Origin: Talpa occidentalis
Lineage: Eukaryota; Chordata; Mammalia; Eulipotyphla; Talpidae
NCBI RefSeq assembly: GCF_014898055.3
Contig: NW_023601433.1
Span: 22,743,641-22,807,640 of the forward strand
DNA length: 64,000 bases
Reading direction: 5' to 3'
The notes beneath the pieces are model-generated. The model was not told where the DNA came from, did no database searches, and was given only the letters and a program-made list of their open reading frames with translations. Positions 35,916 through 64,000 of this stretch are shown here, piece by piece. The position numbers and the translations under genes were made by a program. How positions within the stretch are numbered: the stretch's first letter is position 1; every line of letters begins with the position of its first letter.

Positions 35916-37178
35916 TGTCGGGAGGGCAGAAAAGCCTGATACCTTTTACCTTACCCTACAGTCAGTTAACCATTCTGAGCTTCAGCTTTATTTGCAAAAC
36001 AAGGTTAAAAACTATACCTGTTTTGTAGTATTCTCATTATACTAATATGTCACTTATTAACTCTTGGCAAAAGATCCTCTTAACCATGTTACTGCATACA
36101 GGTTTTGATTCGGTGGGTAACGCTGCCCTCTGCTGGACAATTTTTAAAATTGGTTGCTCTCAACTTCCTCATCTCATCAAGCAAAAACTTCAAGTTTATT
36201 TACTCTGAACAATTTTCTTTGGTTGCCGCCAGAAAACATGATATAAGTCATTGTCAGTTTACATGGCTTTCCTCACATGGTGAACTAATGATCAATTGGC
36301 AACTTTGCTTGCAGCCTAGTTTCTAAATTTTTAGAAGAGGAAATGTGTTTAAATATCGCTGTTTAGGACCTCCCTGGTGTACAGATGTTGCTTGTTTAAC
36401 TGATCTCCTAAAAGGATAAGCACCCCACAACACATTTGGGGCTAGTTAGGCTACCTGTTATATCACAAGATCCCCATCAATGTCTCAAACATCCAGGAAG
36501 GCAGGAGCAGCCCCTCCTCCCACTACCTCCCTTCAAATGTTTCAAAGAAATCATTGCGGGGGCGGGGGGTGGGCACTGGGTGCTCCATCCAGTCAGTACT
36601 TTCTAACCTGTTCTCCTGTTTAACAAAGTGGCCTTTCCTTCCCAGCAATGGGTCTTAGTCCCTCCAAGATTCCTCCCAAAGGGTGTCCAAGCAAGGGAAG
36701 GCTTCAGGGGCTCAGGGGCACAGAGGCTGGAGCAGGAAGACTGGCTCCAACCAGACTCTGAGAGCAGATCAGACCCAGAGGCAGGTTATTTGCTCTATCT
36801 ACTTCGAAAGCATACCTTGTTTCCAGGAACAACAAAAAAAGTAAGTACTGAGCTATGCTTTGTGCTGTGTAAAGACATTGTGTCACCTATGAAATTTTAA
36901 GAGGGTAAGTTATAAATTGTTAACAGATATGGACTGATATTAATAATTTAGTCGTGCTAAAATAATCATTTTATTTGTCACATTTTACTACAATGGTGAA
37001 ACAGATAAATGGAAATGCTTACACCTGTTTAAAATGACTGTTTTGGAATCCAGATTTCCCAGATGACTGAAATGTGCTGAATCTCATTTACTATTCCTTC
37101 AGTAGCTTTCAACATATTTTAAGCATAATTTTATTTTTACTCATGTCAGTTTGAATTCAATTTGGAAATATTTTAGTG
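35916..37178. other. Intergenic DNA, nothing recognised
   Basis: No gene is supported. A 26-nt resemblance to the SINE head at about 36366 is too short to call. ORFs at 36628-36900 and elsewhere are unrecognised. Confidence 0.45.
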
Positions 37179-37189
37179 TAAAATCATGT

Positions 37190-37304
37190 TTTTTTTTTGT
37201 TTGTTTGTTTTGTTTTTCTGTGGAACCCTCGCTGGTAGCCGGGGAACTAACTGGAGCTGCCTTCGCAGCCCTGTGCTCAACCGCTGTGCCACCAGGGGAG
37301 GCCC
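37190..37304 (-). repeat. Head-only tRNA-derived SINE copy, minus orientation
   Basis: Only the tRNA-like head and the first few bases of the body are present, joined straight to a (CAAA)n/A-rich tail. On the plus strand it reads T10GTTTGTTTG, then GCTGGTAGCCGGGG and CACCAGGGGAGGCCC. An 11-nt perfect duplication TAAAATCATGT lies at 37179-37189 and 37305-37315, so this is one insertion, not a later deletion at an end. Confidence 0.88.
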
Positions 37305-37389
37305 TAAAATCATGTATTCTTAACAAAATTATCATCTCAATAGAAAAAACTCTCCACAAAGTGGGTATAGAGAGAACACATTTCAATAT

Positions 37390-38455
37390 AAAACAAGGCC
37401 ATAGCTAATTTCATCCTCAATGGTGAAAAGCTGAAAGATTAGAAACATGATAAGAATGGTCACATTCATCACTTTTACTCAACACAGTGTTGGAATTCTC
37501 ACCCAGAACAATTAAGGAAGAAAAAGAAATAAAAGACATACCATAAAGGAAGAAGTAAAAGAGTCACTATTTGCACATGACATCATATATATAGAAAATG
37601 TTAAGAACGATACCAACAAAAACTGTTAGAACTAATGACATGATTTTAATAAAGGTGCAGGCTACAAAATCAATATACAAAAATCTGTTGCATTTCTTTA
37701 CACGAATAATGTACAATTATACCAAAAAGATTAAAATAACTTGGAATAAATTTAACCAAGAAGGTGAAAGACCTGTACTGATATAGAAGTTGGAGAGGAA
37801 AAATGAAAGTTTTTTCATTTCCATGGGTTGAAAGTATCAATACTGCTAAAATTTCCATAGCATCCAAAGTAATCTACATATTCAGGTCAATCTCTATCAA
37901 AATTCCAATGGCATTTTTCACTGAAATGAAACAGGCAATACTCACATTAGTTTGGAACCATGAAAGACCCCAAATAACCAAAGAACAAAACTGGAAGTAT
38001 CATGCTTCTGATTTCAAATTATATTACAAAGCCATAAAAATCAAAATAGTATGGTATTGGCTTAAAAACAGCCATAGATCATTTTAACAGAGTATTGAGT
38101 CCAGAAATTAACTTGTGTATATATGGCTGATTAATATATGATAAAGGAGTCAAGAATATATAATGGGAACAGTAGTCTCTTCAAAAAATGGTGTTGAAAA
38201 TTGGGAAGTTGCATGCAAAAGAATGAAAATGGACCACCATCTTTCACCACAGGGCAAAATTAACCCACAGTAGATTGAAGACTTGAATGTTAAGACCTGA
38301 AACCATAAAACTCCCAGAAGTAAAGATAAGTATGTAAATTCCTTGACATCAGACTTGGTAATGGTTTTCTGACACCAAAAGCAAAGGCAACAAAAACAAG
38401 TGGCACTATATCAAATTATCAATTGTCAGCAAATAGTCAACAAAATGAAAATAAT
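37390..38455 (+). mobile_element. Old L1 ORF2 fragment, plus orientation
   Basis: The text follows L1 ORF2 after the reverse-transcriptase core (CATAGCTAATTTCATCCTCA, GTTGGAATTCTCACCCAGAA, TACAAAATCAATATACAAAA, and so on). Many frame breaks and stops are present. Short ORFs within it (37598-37786, 37803-38087) are parts of this dead ORF2. Confidence 0.8.
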
Positions 38456-39039
38456 AATGTATATTAAATATATTTTATAAGGAATTAAAATAGTAGGGTA
38501 GGGATGCAAAAAGCAGAGGATCACTTAGTGGAAAAGAATAGAAAACCCAGAAGCAGAAAAGTGTATTTCAGAATTTAATGTTAGATAAAGTATTTTAAAC
38601 CAGGTCAGAAAACATGGATTGTTTGGGACAAGTGAAACCCATTTTTAAAAGTTTTAAATGTTACATTACGCTCTAAAAGAAGTATCAAGTTAGAGATTTA
38701 ATTCGATAAAATAAATGCAAAACAATAAAGTAAAAAAGAAAAAAAAAAACGAGTAATGCTGGGCCCAATGGGAGAGTTGAGGCATTCAGAAATGCATTTT
38801 CACTTCATCTGAAATACGTGCACTGATTTCTCCTAAATTTGCACTTGATGACGTACAGTGCCACAACCTCTGGAACCATGAAAACAAACAGCTTTCTGTT
38901 TCCTGTTGTTGTATTTGTTAAATTCCACGAAGATGTCCTGGGCCCTGGGTGATGGAGAAGAGAAATAAGCTGAGGAGCAAGCATATTTAGAACTATTTTA
39001 GAGGAGCTTTCCGGGGAACGAGACCTTAAGCATCTTTAA
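38456..39039. other. Intergenic DNA before the second CpG island
   Basis: AT-rich sequence with no supported gene. It changes abruptly to CpG-rich sequence at about 39020. Confidence 0.6.
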
Positions 39040-39387
39040 AGTCCACGACAGTCGCCGACGCCACCGTCTTCAGACGCCAACCCCGCGCCGCCAGCCGGCC
39101 GTCGCCGAGATTTGAGACGCAGTGCCCTCGCGCACGCGCACTGCTCACCCTCTGGGAGCTTCCCCTCGGTGCGCAGGCGCAGTGACGCCATTTTTCCGAG
39201 GCGCGCCCGCGCAGTTGCGTGTGGCGTCGTTGCTTGGCTACCGCTAGCCTAGTCCCAAAGATTTAAATCCGCCGCCGCCCGGGCTGCGGCGACCGCCGCG
39301 GCGAGAGCCGGTTGGCTTCTCTGTGGACGGGAATTGAGCTCGGGGGCCGGAGGAAAGCCACGGCGGCGGCGAGGAGTTTCTGACGCG

Positions 39388-63408
<24,021 letters not shown>

Positions 63409-63817
63409 GTAAGTCATTTTGTTCTGTTTTTAAAACTCCTCCCCCCCCCCATGCTTGTGTACATAACATTCCCCTGATCCTTACCGTGATGGAAAGAATT
63501 CTAGAAAGAAATTTAATTCCTTGAGATTATAATAGAGCACAGAATAACCAAAGAGAGATGTGGATTGATGAGGAAACAATTCTTAAGTATACTATTGTGG
63601 ACAGAAAAAATGAGAAAGCAACTAGGAATAACAGCTAGATGAATAGGAAGATGAGAAGGATGAAGGGGAGAATTCATGTGAGAATAAGATAAATATGAAG
63701 ATTGGATAAGACAGTGAGATGAGAAAGATTATTAGTAAAACATGACAGAAATGTGGGATTAAGTGAAAGCAGGAACTCTATCATAAAATATATATAAATT
63801 ATTTTTATTATTATTTT
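63409..63817 (+). other. ANKRD26-like intron 9, start
   Basis: Purine-rich, AT-rich intron sequence with a short C run (about 63441-63450). No exon is seen before the window ends. Confidence 0.65.
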
Positions 63818-64000
63818 TAAAAAGATTTATTTATTTATGCAAGAACCGGGGTACGGGCCAGATGTACGGGAGGGAGAGAGGATTCACCAGAGACAGAGTG
63901 GGGAGCACAAGAGACAGACTAATTGAAATATACTACTGAGGGGATCAGCGGGCGAGACAGGAGAGGTCTGAGGCACCAGGTGGGTATTTCCCCGGCCGGC
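63818..64000 (-). repeat. tRNA-derived SINE, minus orientation, cut by the window end
   Basis: It starts AAAAAGATTTATTTATTTAT then GCAAGAACCGGGGTAC and runs through the body to the window edge. The head lies outside. Confidence 0.88.

Noticed and set aside
36366..36392. Short SINE-head match (ACCTCCCTGGTG)
   Set aside because: Too short, with no body, tail or duplication.

Overview
This is a piece of mammalian nuclear DNA, and two genes account for all the coding sequence I can support. The evidence for a mammal is split genes with GT-AG introns, CpG-island promoters, L1, MIR and MaLR-type repeats, and a gene identical in structure to mammalian RHOU. The most abundant repeat is a tRNA-derived SINE of about 250-280 bp (about 23 copies). 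Its head resembles tRNA-Glu and its tail is an AAATAAATAAAT-type A-rich stretch. It is not the VES SINE of vesper bats. From memory it fits the SINE of horseshoe and leaf-nosed bats (Rhin-1 type), so a rhinolophoid bat is my best guess, not a demonstrated fact.

Layout. Positions 1-1094 are the 3' UTR of RHOU, which lies on the minus strand and has three coding exons: exon 3 at 1095-1550, exon 2 at 6764-6822 and exon 1 at 8797-9058. The exons join in frame to 258 codons, the expected length of this atypical Rho GTPase. A CpG island (about 8500-9660) covers exon 1 and the promoter. From 9660 to 39010 there is an approximately 29 kb intergenic region without a convincing gene. It holds SINEs, old and younger L1 3' ends (one with a twin-priming inversion), a MaLR LTR, two or three retroviral-LTR-like segments and MIR fragments.

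A second CpG island (about 39040-39830) starts an ANKRD26-family gene on the plus strand. Exon 1 is recognisable but damaged: its start (MKKIFGFRS) and its end (LGKIHRAASAG...GKNGVND) lie in different frames, and the expected splice donor is missing. In contrast, exons 2-9 (43112-63408) keep their reading frame, splice sites and matching phases. They encode the ankyrin repeats and the following acidic, serine-rich segment. The gene runs out of the window.

The two genes have unrelated jobs: membrane-bound GTPase signalling to the cytoskeleton, and a centriole/cilium-base scaffold. Their proximity probably reflects a lineage-specific arrangement or an ANKRD26 paralogue. No CRISPR, operon or bacterial-style system is present. 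The points most worth a second look are the broken ANKRD26-like exon 1, an LTR-like element abutting the exon 3 donor, inverted SINEs around exon 5, a head-only SINE that still carries target-site duplications, and an approximately 1.1-kb diverged tandem duplication inside an old antisense L1.
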